DNA of 64,000 nt from Cladobotryum mycophilum (Eukaryota > Ascomycota > Sordariomycetes > Hypocreales > Hypocreaceae): positions 3,658,001 through 3,722,000 of the forward strand of contig CM071590.1 of the NCBI GenBank assembly GCA_036429605.1, given 5' to 3'. Position 1 is the first letter of the stretch. Every line of letters begins with the position of its first letter. This document shows, one piece after another, positions 11,853 to 23,730 of this stretch. The notes below the pieces were generated by a model. That model ran no database searches. It was not told where the DNA came from and saw only the letters and a list, made by a program, of their open reading frames with translations. The position numbers and the translations under genes are program-made.

Positions 11853-13846
11853 GGTTTAGACTTGTGGATCGTAGAATCGGATGATGGAATACCTGTTTTG
11901 ACGCTTGATGTTTGACGTTGATTTGCGTGGAGTGCCCGAGATGCCAGATGAAACTGGATCATCGTAGCAGTTTATACACTCAGAGGCATCAGCTAGTCAA
12001 TGAACATGTGCTTTCATGCCCATATTTTGATTCACGGTTCATCTTGCGTGTCTTTTCCATTCGCATGTCAATCTTGGCCCATCATCCTTTGTGTACATCA
12101 ACTCCATCACATCTTCACCTACGAGAACAATATCGAAACGATGGCAACGCAAATTTGAACCAGTAGTTTACCTATCATACTATAGCACTATCCGTATTCA
12201 TCTTCCGGATTACAAAGAAGTTGTCATGTGTATGAAGGGAATCGGCTGCCATGCTGCATGTCCTTTGAGGAGTTGAACAGGCACATTGTGATTAGAACCG
12301 ACAGCTTCAAAGAATGCCTCGAGGCTTGCTCAAGAAGCACAAGCCTCAAAGTCAGAATGACCAACCCGTGATTGGAAAAGAATTCATCTTGCTATACACA
12401 GAGGGCACAAAGAGTCGTCAGTCCAGACAACCGTTCATTCAAAGGTTAGGTAGTACAGTCATGACACGCGGAGAATCGGAGAATTGGAGAACGGAGATTC
12501 CTTCAGAGAATCACACAGCAAGCAGAGTACGTATCTCGACCAGACGAGAACGCATGTTATGGGTTAGATCTCCCGGAAATACCGGATTTGCAATGTCCTA
12601 TCACGTACAGTCCCCAAGTTTCTTGACCCAGAGTATCATTTTTAAGCTTATTACGAGTGTGACCTTCATGGTAATAATAGTAGCAACAGCTATGTTTAGT
12701 AATGCTGTTTTAAGCATCATAACGGAATACTACTTGAACGAGTTTTCGAGAGACATGCCGTGGGCTATAAATAAATGGATACTCTTGATTGCCACAAGGT
12801 GTACCCTTTTCGTCACCGTCGGAGGATAGCTGTCTTAATCAAGCTTCGGGCGCATGCACGTGTATGTAGAACACCACCAGACGATTTTACACCGGGGAAA
12901 ATCCTCGAGCGCAATTCGTCCCTGTTCACAGGACTGTACATGACACGGAGTGGGCATCATAATATTGTCAGCTTCCCTCGCTGTGGATGCTATTCTTGAG
13001 ACCGACCAGTGGAGATGTTATGCACGATGATTCCCTCATAGGCAGCAGAATAAAATCAAGTATGAAGATAAACATGGAAGACCAAGGCTCTCTCTCTCTC
13101 GTTGATGAACTATATTTGGGGTAACCATCCTCCGTAATACTGGCGACCTAATTGGGAAGAGGCTTGACGATCGATCAATCAATTCCAATCGCGGCCGCGG
13201 CGTTCCAGTGCCAAGGACAGCCTGCTGTAATATCGCCAGAACGCCGTGGAAGAAAAATTTTCACCCAGCATCTCTTGTGCGTTGTTTAATGGACCGGACA
13301 CGTCACCTCAAACAAGGACTTTGCAGCTCGCTTGGTGGGCGCAACGTAATGGCGAGCGTATGAATCGCAAGGTGGTCTCTATCGCTTCTGGGGAAGGATA
13401 CAAAAAGTACAAAGGATTCAAGTTTTACCTTGATTGCGAACACACAAGCCTTTCTAGCTTGTCAAAGGTCTAGACCTTTCAATGTCATGGCTGGAAAAGC
13501 GAGAAACAAGAAAAAGGTTATGCAAATTCTAGAATGAGGTCCATGGATGTTTGTTGCCAAGTTCCCGGCTCTCATCCGACAGCATTTTGACTGGGCTAGA
13601 TTCCACTGTTAACGATTCTGGGGAGGGTCCAGCCCAGGCGAGACCCAGGGCGCTGTGGGAGCAAAGCTGTCCTGCAGATCTCATGCAGCCCTCCCCAGGA
13701 CAGGACCCTTCTGGGCAAAACCTTGGGCAGCCACCACAAAGTCTTTGTCCGTTTGGAATCTTGACTTGTTGCATGTTCAGTATCTACTTTCCCAATGTAT
13801 TTCTCCGCAAGCCGTGTCACGAGGGACAAGGAGGACAAAGAAAACG

Positions 13847-13867
13847 GAGAGAGAGAGAGAGAGAGAA
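13847..13867. repeat. (GA)n microsatellite
   Basis: About ten GA units in a purine-rich stretch. Confidence 0.85.
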
Positions 13868-14834
13868 AGAAGACGACGTCAGTTTGCGCGACGGGTGACT
13901 GACCAATAGGTTGATGACGCACGTGGACTACTAGCCGTTAAACACTATTTTATCGACGGCGATAACAGATATGATGCCTATTGGCAAATGCCTCGCACTC
14001 ATTACATACTTCCAAAACGAGACCGGCCAGAGAGGGGGCGGAGCCGCTCGCCCGTCAACAATGCCATTGTCCCACGTTTCAGGCGCTCTAGTCGACCTAC
14101 CTAGTAGTAGTGTTGTAGAAACAAAGGCAAAGGTCAGATCACTCTACGTCATATTAGGAATGATGGGTGATGAATAAGATGATAGTGGTAGTTCTATCGT
14201 GAAGAGAAACAAATGGAAGAATGGACATGGCCAACGCAGGCCACAGCTAAAGACGGTCGTCTATTTGCCGAGCGTTCAGGCGGCTAAGAACACCTTCCAA
14301 GGGAGCATGGCATGGGCGGACCAGTGTCTCCGTACAGGGATGAACTGGTATGGGAGGGGATAGGATAGGATGGGATTGTGCTTGGGTGTGGGTGTATGGG
14401 TGCGCGCAAGAGAGAGGGGTGGCATACCGACCCCGGAAATCAAGGAGCCAAACCATCCAATCAACCCTAGGGATGTGATGCTCAGGACCTGGGGGATTGG
14501 CACCTAGTTCAGATGAACCTTGAACGAGTAAACAAGGCATTGCCTGATTCAGTCATGCCAGATTCTGCTGACGCCAAACTTTTTGTTGAGATGAGTCGTA
14601 AGGGTTATTCCTGATTCTATCCAATCTTTGAAAACTTTGAAAGATTTGATGGAATTAGGAATAGCCACGGCGCACACCTGCAAGCGGCACATGTTTCCTC
14701 GGCAAAGGGCGCGCCATTCGCGTGCAAGGCGTCCCTCGAGGCGTCCAAACAATGCCTCTCAGCACGGAAGAACTCCGAGATCGCAAGTTGCCTTGTAGTA
14801 ATAGTAATAGCTTTGAAGAAAAAGGCATGGGGGT

Positions 14835-14859
14835 GGTTTGGTTTGGTTTGGTTTGGTTT
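14835..14859. repeat. (GGTTT)5 tandem pentamer
   Basis: Five perfect GGTTT units followed by a sixth with one change. This is not the fungal telomere unit TTAGGG. Confidence 0.9.
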
Positions 14860-15385
14860 GGTTCTTAGTTCATGGTGCGCAACATCCATTCCACTGGGTT
14901 GGAGGAGGGTCGTTTCGTGCTATTGCTTTATCTAGCGCTGATGGATGGTCGTGCCAGGAACGGGTGCGTACAAATGCAACTGCACAAGGTTTGGTTGATC
15001 CTGCATGTTCATGTAGGGAGACTGGTTTGCGGGCGGCGATGAACATGGATGTATCAGGCTGGCATGAGCAGGATGGGCTTTTGTTCTGCTGCGTTGGAAA
15101 TACTTGTACGAAGTGGGCAGCATGGCTTCAGCCGAAAGAGGTTTGAGCGATCCTGGCAAGCTGCAGCCAGTAGGGCAGGGCAGGACAGGCAAGTTGAGAG
15201 TTGAAGCCAAGTGGAATGACGCCAGAGCCACAGCAGTGACGCCACAATCGTGACCCCAGTCTTCTTCATCCTGCTGTTGTTGGAGCGAAGCGCAAAAGAG
15301 GAGAAAGAAGCCGAAACCAAGGGCCACTTTGCCCATTGTAGTGCCGCTCGCATTGCTCCAGTTTTGGCGCTCATCGACTTTTGTT

Positions 15386-15388
<3 letters not shown>

Positions 15389-15419
<31 letters not shown>
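15389..15419. repeat. (AG)n microsatellite
   Basis: About fifteen AG units. A CT-rich run of similar size follows at 15555-15585, so the two could pair as a long imperfect hairpin. Confidence 0.9.
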
Positions 15420-15423
<4 letters not shown>

Positions 15424-16890
15424 AAGAGACGTGCTATGCGGGGAGGCCCGTCTCCTCGTGTTGGTTTACTGCTACTAGGTACCTCTATAGGGTAAATGCG
15501 GGGAACTTTTTTGCGGCTCTTCGAACAAGAGGGGGACCGCATCACCCACCTTCTCTCTCTCTCTCCCTCTCTCTCTCTCTCCATGTGGGCCAAAGTCACT
15601 GTCCTTTCCCCCTTCAACAACCAACGAAAAACTTTCACTCCCGAGACCAGCTGAGAAAGTAAACCGAACCAAACAGAATCTGTTCCTTCCTTTCCTTTCT
15701 TTTTCCCCAGCCTTACCCACACGGTTAGAAGGTGGATCCATTTGAGGTACCCGAAGGTAAACCCCCCCACTTCGCATGATTACCCACCTCTCTCTCTCTA
15801 GCAGCTCGATTCACATGGCAATGACCTGGTCCATCCTTGCTGCGCCTGTACCTCTACCACCTCACCTTGCCTTTAGTTGACCTCTCGTGACGGCGGGCAA
15901 ACGGCAGTAGCTCAACTCACCTAGAAGCAATGACGGCAACCATCTAGATATCCAAGACGCTGCAAGCGACTCTCAATCAGGACACCGAGCTCAGTTGTCA
16001 TTGATCCTGCTATCCAAACATCAATCCGACCATGATCCCTAGCCGAGAGACACACTCATCTCGGTCCCGAGTATCTTTCTTGTTCTTCTTGTTCTTCTTT
16101 TCTTTTCTTTGTGCTTCTCACCGGTGTAGAATGCTAACAAGCCACCCTTCTGTCTGAAGCAACCAAAGGAGGTGGTGGTAGTGGTGTGTGTGTGTGTGTG
16201 TGAATCTGCCGTCCTGGGACGCACTAACTTATCTTGCCAACTTGCCAACCTCGTCGTAGGTTAGCAGCTATGTTATGCAATCGCTTCCCCTTGCGCAAAC
16301 AGAGAGCAGAGCAAGGCCTTGCTTCGCCACAACAAGCTCCGTGATCCAATCGACACACCAACCCGTCGTAGTACCTTGTACCAACTCTCCTGCAGACACT
16401 TGCGAAACAACATCGACTAGTTCTCTTGGCAGCCATATTCACTTGCTTCAGTCTCGTTGGCGGTGGCTTGTTCTGGTACCGTTGTATACATACGCCCCTC
16501 CACTGAACTTGGTTGGGTGCACCTCTCCCCCTTGGTCTTGAGGTAAACCCGACACCTTTTGTTCACGATCCGAGTCCGGGGGGCAAATGGATCATACCTA
16601 GCTTGTCCCTTGCAAGGTTTTCAAGTATTCGTGCTTGATGCCAGCAGAAGCACCTTATTTCATCGACAGCCCCAAGGTACGTCGTCGCTGTTATCGGCCG
16701 GCATAAGAGTCCGTCTTCCTCCCATATGCTGCCATAGTCTCCCCCAGAGCCTGGCGTCATCAACGTTAACAAAATATTGCCACAGCACACACCGCACTAT
16801 ACTCATTCATCCATCCATTCATACCCAACCACGCCCCAAGCCCTGACCGCCCGTCCGAACTCGTTAACGGTCAGGTGAACCACACAAAAC

Positions 16891-16898
16891 TATAAAAG
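16891..16898 (+). promoter_or_regulatory. Probable TATA box
   Basis: TATAAAAG lies 67 bases upstream of the first ATG (16958) of the following open frame, a spacing that fits a transcription start near 16920. Confidence 0.55.
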
Positions 16899-16957
16899 GA
16901 CAACGATAACCCCCAACACTACACAACGTCAGCATCGTATCCCTCGTCCACCGAGAC

Positions 16958-17656
16958 TTGAATGATCCCCAACAACATCTTTCTGTCTGGTCTTGGAGTC
17001 GTCTTCAGGGCCTAACCCTACCAGAAGCTTCAATCAGACATCACCAACCGCACAAGCCCCACTTGGGATTGTATCGAGTCATAATGGGCATAACCTCCAA
17101 GGACACGGTTTTTGTGACTATTCCCATTCGAACAACACCTGCCGCTGCGAGTGCCGAGGACCCTCTCACCGTTTCCAATGAAGATCGCGATGCCGCCGCT
17201 GCTCGCCTTAAGGGTACCCTCGACAACCCATACCTTCGAAACTTGAGCGGCCATCACACTTCTTTGAGCGTCGTACTCGGGTCATACCTCGAGATCGATA
17301 TCGATGATTATTTGAGTGTCGTGGACGTTGACAATAACCCCGATGAGAGTAGAGATGGCTCCACCATCATCACTGCTGGTGATATTGACAACAAGAAGCC
17401 CAATGATCATCTCTTCAACTTGAACGGGGTCAATACGCCAGGTGCCATCACGTATCCCCTCGAGGTCACACGCCACGGGATTTCCAAGAGCAATGACACA
17501 AGCCTCATCAATCATATTGGCGATAGCAAAGACCCCTCGGCGGAGAACCCTGGCCGTATGTCCTCGGAGGGGTCATGGGTTCCAGTCAACGATACCGAAT
17601 TCGACCTCATGGAGGTGGGAGTGTGGTCAAAAGGCTCGACCTCTGAACAGCAGTGA
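16958..17656 (+). CDS. Hypothetical protein, intronless
   Basis: Open frame of 232 codons that I do not recognise. It is rich in Asp, Asn, Thr and Ser, with an acidic centre (YLEIDIDDYLSVVDVDN). There is no signal peptide, membrane segment or known motif. Support for a real gene: a TATA box at 16891, a CT-rich region upstream, and codons largely C/T-ending in the second half. The start may be the first ATG (16958) or the later one at 17084 (MGITSKDTVF), after which the coding character is better. It could be a lineage-specific protein or chance. Confidence 0.45.
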   Translation: MNDPQQHLSVWSWSRLQGLTLPEASIRHHQPHKPHLGLYRVIMGITSKDTVFVTIPIRTTPAAASAEDPLTVSNEDRDAAAARLKGTLDNPYLRNLSGHHTSLSVVLGSYLEIDIDDYLSVVDVDNNPDESRDGSTIITAGDIDNKKPNDHLFNLNGVNTPGAITYPLEVTRHGISKSNDTSLINHIGDSKDPSAENPGRMSSEGSWVPVNDTEFDLMEVGVWSKGSTSEQQ

Positions 17657-19536
17657 TGACTGCTATTGCCCAATACCTCTTTGATGGCCCTTATCATGGA
17701 GCTTAGAGGTAGTTGCCCTGTCAGGGCTAAGCAGCATTATTATGTCGAGGCATCGCAAAGGCCATCGCTTTTATTCGTTATTAACTGGGTATGAGTAACG
17801 ACGGATGAAGAGATGATATGAAAGAGAGATGAAGGTTTGATGTGTGAAGGATATTTGTAATCCCCTTTGTTTCGAAGCCTCGAAGCTTTTGCTTGCTTCT
17901 GTTGTGCCACCACTTTCTTTTTGTTCTTCCCCTCTCCACTGGCTTCACTTTTCCCTGTGGCTGCTTAGACAAGGTAGTGGCCTTGCACTTCATTTCTTTT
18001 CTCTTTTTTCTTTCCTTTGTTTGGTTTTTTCTTTCTTTCTTCTTTTCTTGAATTGTGTTAGAAGACCAAAGTCGTTTAGAAAGGGTTGCTATTCTCTTAG
18101 CAGCGCGAAAGACTAAAAGACTCAGCGTTTCAAAGCGGGCATTGGGCGTTGGAAAGGACAAACATTGTCACATGATGTGGGAACAAGATTGCTTCCAAGG
18201 CTGTATCAAGGCAGCTACCCACAATGAATAAGTGGCTATGTGTATTCTATATAGTTAGTTTATAGCTTGTTTGGGCATTAAGTCATTCTTATTTAATTTT
18301 GTCATCGGGTTTCCAGTCGGTGAGCATCATGACGCAATGTTGCATCCGTACGATGCGGAGACTTGCTCTCTCTGCTCTACTCATCGCGGAGCCCTCCGAT
18401 TTGGTGATCCGGGTTTTGGGCACAGACTCTCCGTCTCCCTACATTTCCCCTCCGTCCCTCCGCGACAAATCAAAGCCACCGAATAATTGCTAACGAATAG
18501 CGCCCAGGCTTCAGACGCAAAACAAGAACATGTTTGACCTCATTTTCATGCCCAAGCAGGAGAGCCGATCAAAGGTAAACGCCACGCGAAAATAGCTCTC
18601 CCGTCGGGATCCGCCCTTATTTTTTAATTTTTTTTTTGGCTTTCTCAAACGGTTTTCGTTGAGCGAGAAAGCTACCGTTAATTGTTTCTACTCTATTTCA
18701 TACAAGTAAGGCATGAAGCCACAATTTTTAGGCCCAGTATGTTTTTGTTTTTATTTTTAGTTTTAGTTTGATTTATTCTTGGATGAGGAGGTTGGGCAAT
18801 GTCTTTTTTTTGGTCTCTCTCGCTCTCTCTACGGGTTTGATGAAACTTGGGTTTTGGACGTCTGAGGCTATGGTAAGCGAACTTGATGGATACAGAGATC
18901 GAGACCCGACATTTCATTCTCTTCTCTTTCGCTTCCCTTTTGTTTGGGCCTCTCTGCAGGGAACCGCTGTCAAACGCAAACAAGCACCAAACAAGCACCA
19001 AACCAAACGGGAAGAGGCAGGGAGAAAAGCAAGTTTGTCTCGAGAGTGGGTTGTAGCACCAAACGGCCAAACAATGCGGGGGAGTGCATATGCAAAAGCG
19101 AGAATCTGCAATGAACCTTTGTTATTATCGTCCCAACAGGACTGACCCACTGTCTTACATCCACGCAGCCACCTTGCAGATGGACTATCAACTTCACACA
19201 CACACACACAAGACAAAATATAAAAAAGTTCAACATCACGAACTGAACAGAGCAAGTATGAGTCATCATATATAGTATATTAAACCGCAAGAGTAAACAG
19301 CGGGAGGTGGAGGGGATGTAACATTTCAATAGAAGCACAGGTCGATACAGCTGTCGTAAATAGTCAAGGGACCTAAGAGAGACGCCCCCATCCGCCCCCT
19401 TTTTTGGGCCATTTGCTTCCCCTTATGCTCAATCCATTAAATTAACCTAGAGAACCAGTTCGAAAACACGCAAGAATACATTTCCTCCCCTTTCCACTAA
19501 TTTCATCCCACACACACACACGCGCGCACCTTGAAC
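17657..19536. other. Intergenic spacer
   Basis: Separates convergent genes (the hypothetical protein and the GPI protein). It is T- and CT-rich, with a short (CA)n at 19195-19212. Overlapping short frames on both strands look like low-complexity shadows. Confidence 0.5.
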
Positions 19537-20388
19537 TTAGGAGAAGTAGGCAATGGCCATGACGACACCTGCGACGAGGGCGATGGGGGAAGAAAGACGA
19601 CCGGCGCTGCTGCCAGGAGGAGTGGTGGTAACAGCAGCTCGGGTGGTAGTAGAAGTGGAGGAAGTCTCATCTGTGGGAACAAGTTAGTGAACTGTTTCAC
19701 GGGAAATTGTGTGACGCAAACAACAGCAAGTTGATACTTACGAGAGGTGGTGGTAGAGGCCGCAGAGGTAGTGATGGGAGCAGAGGTGGTGCTGGCCTTG
19801 GTGGTGGTGGTGGCGGTGGAAGTAGCAGTAGTGGAAGTGACCTTGGTAGAGGTGGAGGTAGCGCTGGTGGAAGTCTCGGTGGTCTCAGTGGCAGTGGTCG
19901 AGGTCACCTTGGTGAGAGTGGTGGCAGCGGTGGTAGAAGTAACAGCGCCGGTAGTGGTGGCGGTACCAGTGGCAGTGCCGGTGGTGGTGATGGTGCCGGT
20001 TCCCTGGTAAACGAACTGGGCGCTGTAGTTGCTCTGGCCGCTCGCATCGGTGATCTTGAAGTTGTAGGTGCCAGCGGGGAGATCGTCAAGGGTGACGGTC
20101 AGAGAGGCGCCGGTAGCAGAGGCTGAGAGACGCGCGCAAGTTAGCAAAGCTGAATCATCATGCGAGTCGTCCCAAGAGAGAGGATATCCACATACTGGAG
20201 AGAGTCTTGACAGTGCGGAGGTTGCTGGAGGGGCCATCCTGGAGAAGAATGGTGCAGCCAGTCTCGCAGCCAGCAAACTTGAGGGTGAATGGCTGGCCCT
20301 CCTCGACGTGGAAGCTGCTGTTGAGGAATTCGGGCTTGGCGAGGACGACGGCGGCAAGGGCCGAGAGAGTAGCGATAGAGTACTTCAT
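19537..20388 (-). CDS. GPI-anchored Ser/Thr-rich protein with a Kre9/Knh1-like N-terminal domain
   Basis: 235 aa in three exons: 20388-20196, 20122-19742 and 19670-19537 (introns of 73 and 71 nt, GTATGT and GTAAGT donors). Residues 1-17 form a signal peptide (MKYSIATLSALAAVVLA). About residues 22-100 match the Kre9/Knh1-type Ig-like domain: FHVEEGQPFTLKFAG, a Cys pair (CETGC), LPAGTYNFKITDASGQSNYSAQFVY. A long Thr/Ser-rich stretch (about 105-205) should be heavily O-mannosylated. The tail has a probable GPI site in GSSAG followed by the hydrophobic end SPIALVAGVVMAIAYFS. I infer a plasma membrane or cell-wall surface protein. Fungi hold several paralogs, so no symbol is given. Confidence 0.88.
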
Positions 20389-23300
20389 TTTGAAAGTAAG
20401 GGTTTGTTGTTTTGTTGAAGGTGTCGAAGCGAAAAAGGGTCAACAGAAAAAATTGAATGTGAACGAGAGTAGAGAAGATTTGCGGACTGCGAAGAAAAAT
20501 AAAAAGGTTAGCTTAGTTGCCGCAGGTATAAAAGAGGATCTTTTTGTTTTGGTTGATTGTATTGTGTAAGCATCAGGTGGAGATGTGATCGGCAACCGAG
20601 CTGGCATCCTGGCGCGCAGATGATGGCTCACGCGCCAGACATATCACTTTTTCTGCTTGTTTCAATTCTTCCCTCCCCCGTCATTCCATTGCTTCATCCT
20701 GCATGCGACGCCGGTCCTGGGGGAGGACTACCAGCCGCTGTGCGCAATGGGCGCTTGGAGCGGCGCCAGACAACAGGGGAGAGAAGATGTTGCCATTGGA
20801 AACCAGGCGTCATGACTCAAGTAGAAGAAAAGCAGCGCTCCATCGCCATCGATAACAGCAGCGCAATTCAATTCGACTTGATCGCAACGCGGCAGGGGTG
20901 TGTTGTTCGTGATGGATTTGGAGGGAAGGGTATATGCCAGGTAGGGGGGCTTATAACTCAACTTACACTGCAACGAATGGGGAGTAACCTAGGGGAAGCG
21001 AGCGAGGTAAAACGTAAGATAGGCAGACACAGAGAGAAGGAAGAAGAAAGAGATCGGAAGAAAAAACAAGAACTTGGAAGAGTTGGGGCGGATGAGGAAG
21101 GGTAATTAAATCCTCAGGACCTTGGGAGTGGAGAGGAGGCAAGCATGGGGGGAGGGACAAAACATTGAATTGATTTGACGCCAAAGGAGCAATTACTAGT
21201 TGGTCTCTCTTCCAGGGGCCGGGGGGCGCGCAATGGCCAAGGGGGAGAGCATTGGTGTGTGCAGCTGTAAACTATTTCCCCGGGGGACGTGTGTGGTTAG
21301 TGTGGGTGATTAGTGGTGTGGTGTAGGCATGGTGGTGTAGCGTAGCAGTGGTTCAAGCTCACCTGTAGCAGTAGTCGCCAGTAGCTTCTGCATTACTGGC
21401 TGGATGCAATTGATCCATGGATGCCAAACCGCTTGGAACCCGGCCGAGGCTGCAGCGGCGCGCTACCCCAAAAATTACAGTGCGACGCGACAAAGGGTCA
21501 TTTTTGTTCGTCATTGTTTGATTTGAATCCTTTGGAGAAATTGTATCGTGTAATGTTGCAATTTCTCCGCCAAAGGAAGTAGTAGACTTGTCAATTAGTA
21601 ATCCATCACCACATAATCAATCACAACAATACTAGGTAGTGCTTGTAGTAAGTAAAGCCTCTTGAGCTACTGACCGAAGAAAAAAACTCACCGTAAATCT
21701 TCAATCTCGGTTTTCACCCTCAACCAGGTTCAAACTCATTTCTTGTCTCTCCCGTAGCCTGCAGCAAGCTGCAAGCCGCTGCATCATTTCTCCCCTCCTC
21801 CTCCTCACCTCACCTCAACTTTCCCAACTGCACCCATAAACTTTGATCGCCCGGTCTGTGCTCCAGAGCTACTAACGCTGAGAGTACTCCGTACTGTAGG
21901 CTCCGTAATAGCTCTTTCTGCTTTAGTCTCGCCCATCCAATCGATAGTGGGATCGCCACCGGGCCATCCTACACCAATTTTCGAACTCATCACAGCATTA
22001 ACCCCCAACCAACTCAAATGTCACCCCGTTTATGCATTGCTTCCCCAGAACTTGGAAAAAAAGGTGGATGGTAGGGAACATACGTAAACCCTTTTTGCCA
22101 TCCCTCCTTTCTATGAATAGTATCATTAGAGACCTACTACTACTTTGTAGTTTCACTCACCTCACTCTACCAAACTCGAGGGAAGAGAAAAGAGGCAAAA
22201 AAAAAATATTTTTGTTTGTTCCTCCCCAAACCGATACCCGAGTCTTCACGGCCTAGACCACCTCCACCCGCCGCAAAAAGGACCGCTCATTGGCCAATGT
22301 CATTCATTCAAATCTCCCCCAAGAACCTTGAAGAGCAATCTCCCAGTTGCATGTACCTTTGTACCCATGTACTGTTGTACCTCCGGTAATCCACCAACCC
22401 TCTTTAGCGTCCGCCGCAGAAGCCAAGCAATTGACTTTCTGCTCTCTCTACCTTTTCTTCCCCTTTTTACTGGCTGTTGTCCTTTTCGTTCAACTTTTCC
22501 CCAGACAATCAAACATGCAGCCAGCCCGAAGCTAAAATTGATCATCATCGCGAATTCATTCATTCCTTCCTTGCTTCCTTGTTTCCCTCCCTCCTTCCTT
22601 CGTAGTGCTTGTACTTGTACTTGTAGTAAAGAATCTACACACGTGGTGCAATCCTCGCTGTAGAGATCCACGGGGCTGTGCCGTTTCATCAGATACGTAA
22701 CGATAACCTCTCTTATACTCTGTAAACGGTGGTAGATACTTGCACAAGTATGTAAAAACACCGCACCTTTCATTTCAATCTAATCTTTTCACAATCAAAT
22801 CAATTAAACGGCCCAAACACCCCAAAATGCAACATCTTTGCCGATAAGTTGGCCCCACCCACTGAGGCTGTGCCAGCATGCGGCGCGTGCGTCTCAACGG
22901 GCCAATCTCATAGTGCAACTCTCAATGGCATGTTGGTCCCCCAGTAACCGAAGAAATTCCATTCCACTTGCAGCAAGACATCAAAGTTGAAACCCCAATC
23001 ACTGCAAGCCGCCCCCTTTTATTTCCCCGCTAAAATTTCCCTTTTTCCTTTGAATCCATTCTCTAATCATTAACCGCTCTTTTTTTTTTTTTTTTTTTTG
23101 CTTGTCCCCCTTCTCAGGCTGTCGAGTACGTACCCGCTACGTTATCGTCCCCGCAATCCAAATCGCGCAACTGGATTGATTGCGACATGGACTTCATGGG
23201 ATGCAAATCTACAAGGCTCCATTCCGTCCTCCCATCAAATCTTCTGCCCTGTCATTCTCCACTCTGATTCGTCACCCTTGGATGCACATTGGCTGCTTCT

Positions 23301-23730
23301 TGTTCATGATCATGGTATCTGTAATCACGTGTAAATAATCGTGTGTTGACTCTTTACATGTCCTAATTTATATGAGATGCGGGCTATTTTTCAGCCCATA
23401 TCTGAGGACCCCCTTCCATCACATTCAATACAATCACAAGGATAGTAAATTTGTTCATTGCATCAATTAGCTACGTACTAGACGTCTGCAAACAGCAGCG
23501 CCGTACCTCATTACAAATAGCATCTACCACCATTCATCAAATCAGACTTCGTGATACTACTTTTGATCATCCATGATCCAGCTATTTTACTTTGCTCGTC
23601 ATTTTGCCAGCCGCCATCCGCATGCCTTGCGCTGGTCCGTGAAACAATAAAAGAAAAAAGGGAATAAATAACGAAAGCTTCGACCCTAGAGCACGGGCAA
23701 TGATATGAACAACATAACAACGCCTCCACT
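20389..23730. other. Long spacer, no supported gene
   Basis: 3.3 kb between the start of the GPI protein and the end of UGP1. It contains the promoter of the GPI gene, a TACTCCGTA motif (21885-21893) and an 18-base T run (about 23082-23099). A 182-codon frame (20557-21105) has no conserved content and ends in low-complexity Glu/Lys. Confidence 0.5.

Larger units (their letters stand above)
11853..16957. other. Long spacer with microsatellites, no supported gene
   Basis: 5.1 kb in which I find no gene that I can support. The longest ATG frame (12314-12829, 171 codons, hydrophobic C-terminal third) lacks a family motif, intron signals and coding-like codon use. Simple repeats occur at 13847-13867 (GA), 14835-14859 (GGTTT), 15389-15419 (AG), 15555-15585 (CT) and about 16182-16202 (GT). 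The right end (about 16.0-16.95 kb) is CT-rich and probably the promoter and leader of the next gene. Confidence 0.5.

Noticed and set aside
12314..12829. 171-codon open frame (+) with a hydrophobic C-terminal third
   Set aside because: AT-leaning composition, no recognisable domain, no support from neighbours; chance frame is likely.
14835..14859. GGTTT array as interstitial telomere
   Set aside because: Unit differs from TTAGGG, the usual unit in filamentous ascomycetes, and the array is short.
15054..15770. 238-codon open frame (-)
   Set aside because: Passes through AG and CT microsatellites and encodes Ser/Leu and Arg/Glu low complexity; no coding character.
19707..20126. Gly/Ser-rich open frame (+) of 139 codons
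   Set aside because: Antisense shadow of the Thr/Ser-rich exon of the GPI protein.
20557..21105. 182-codon open frame (+)
   Set aside because: No conserved segment and a low-complexity Lys/Glu end; no clear promoter or introns.
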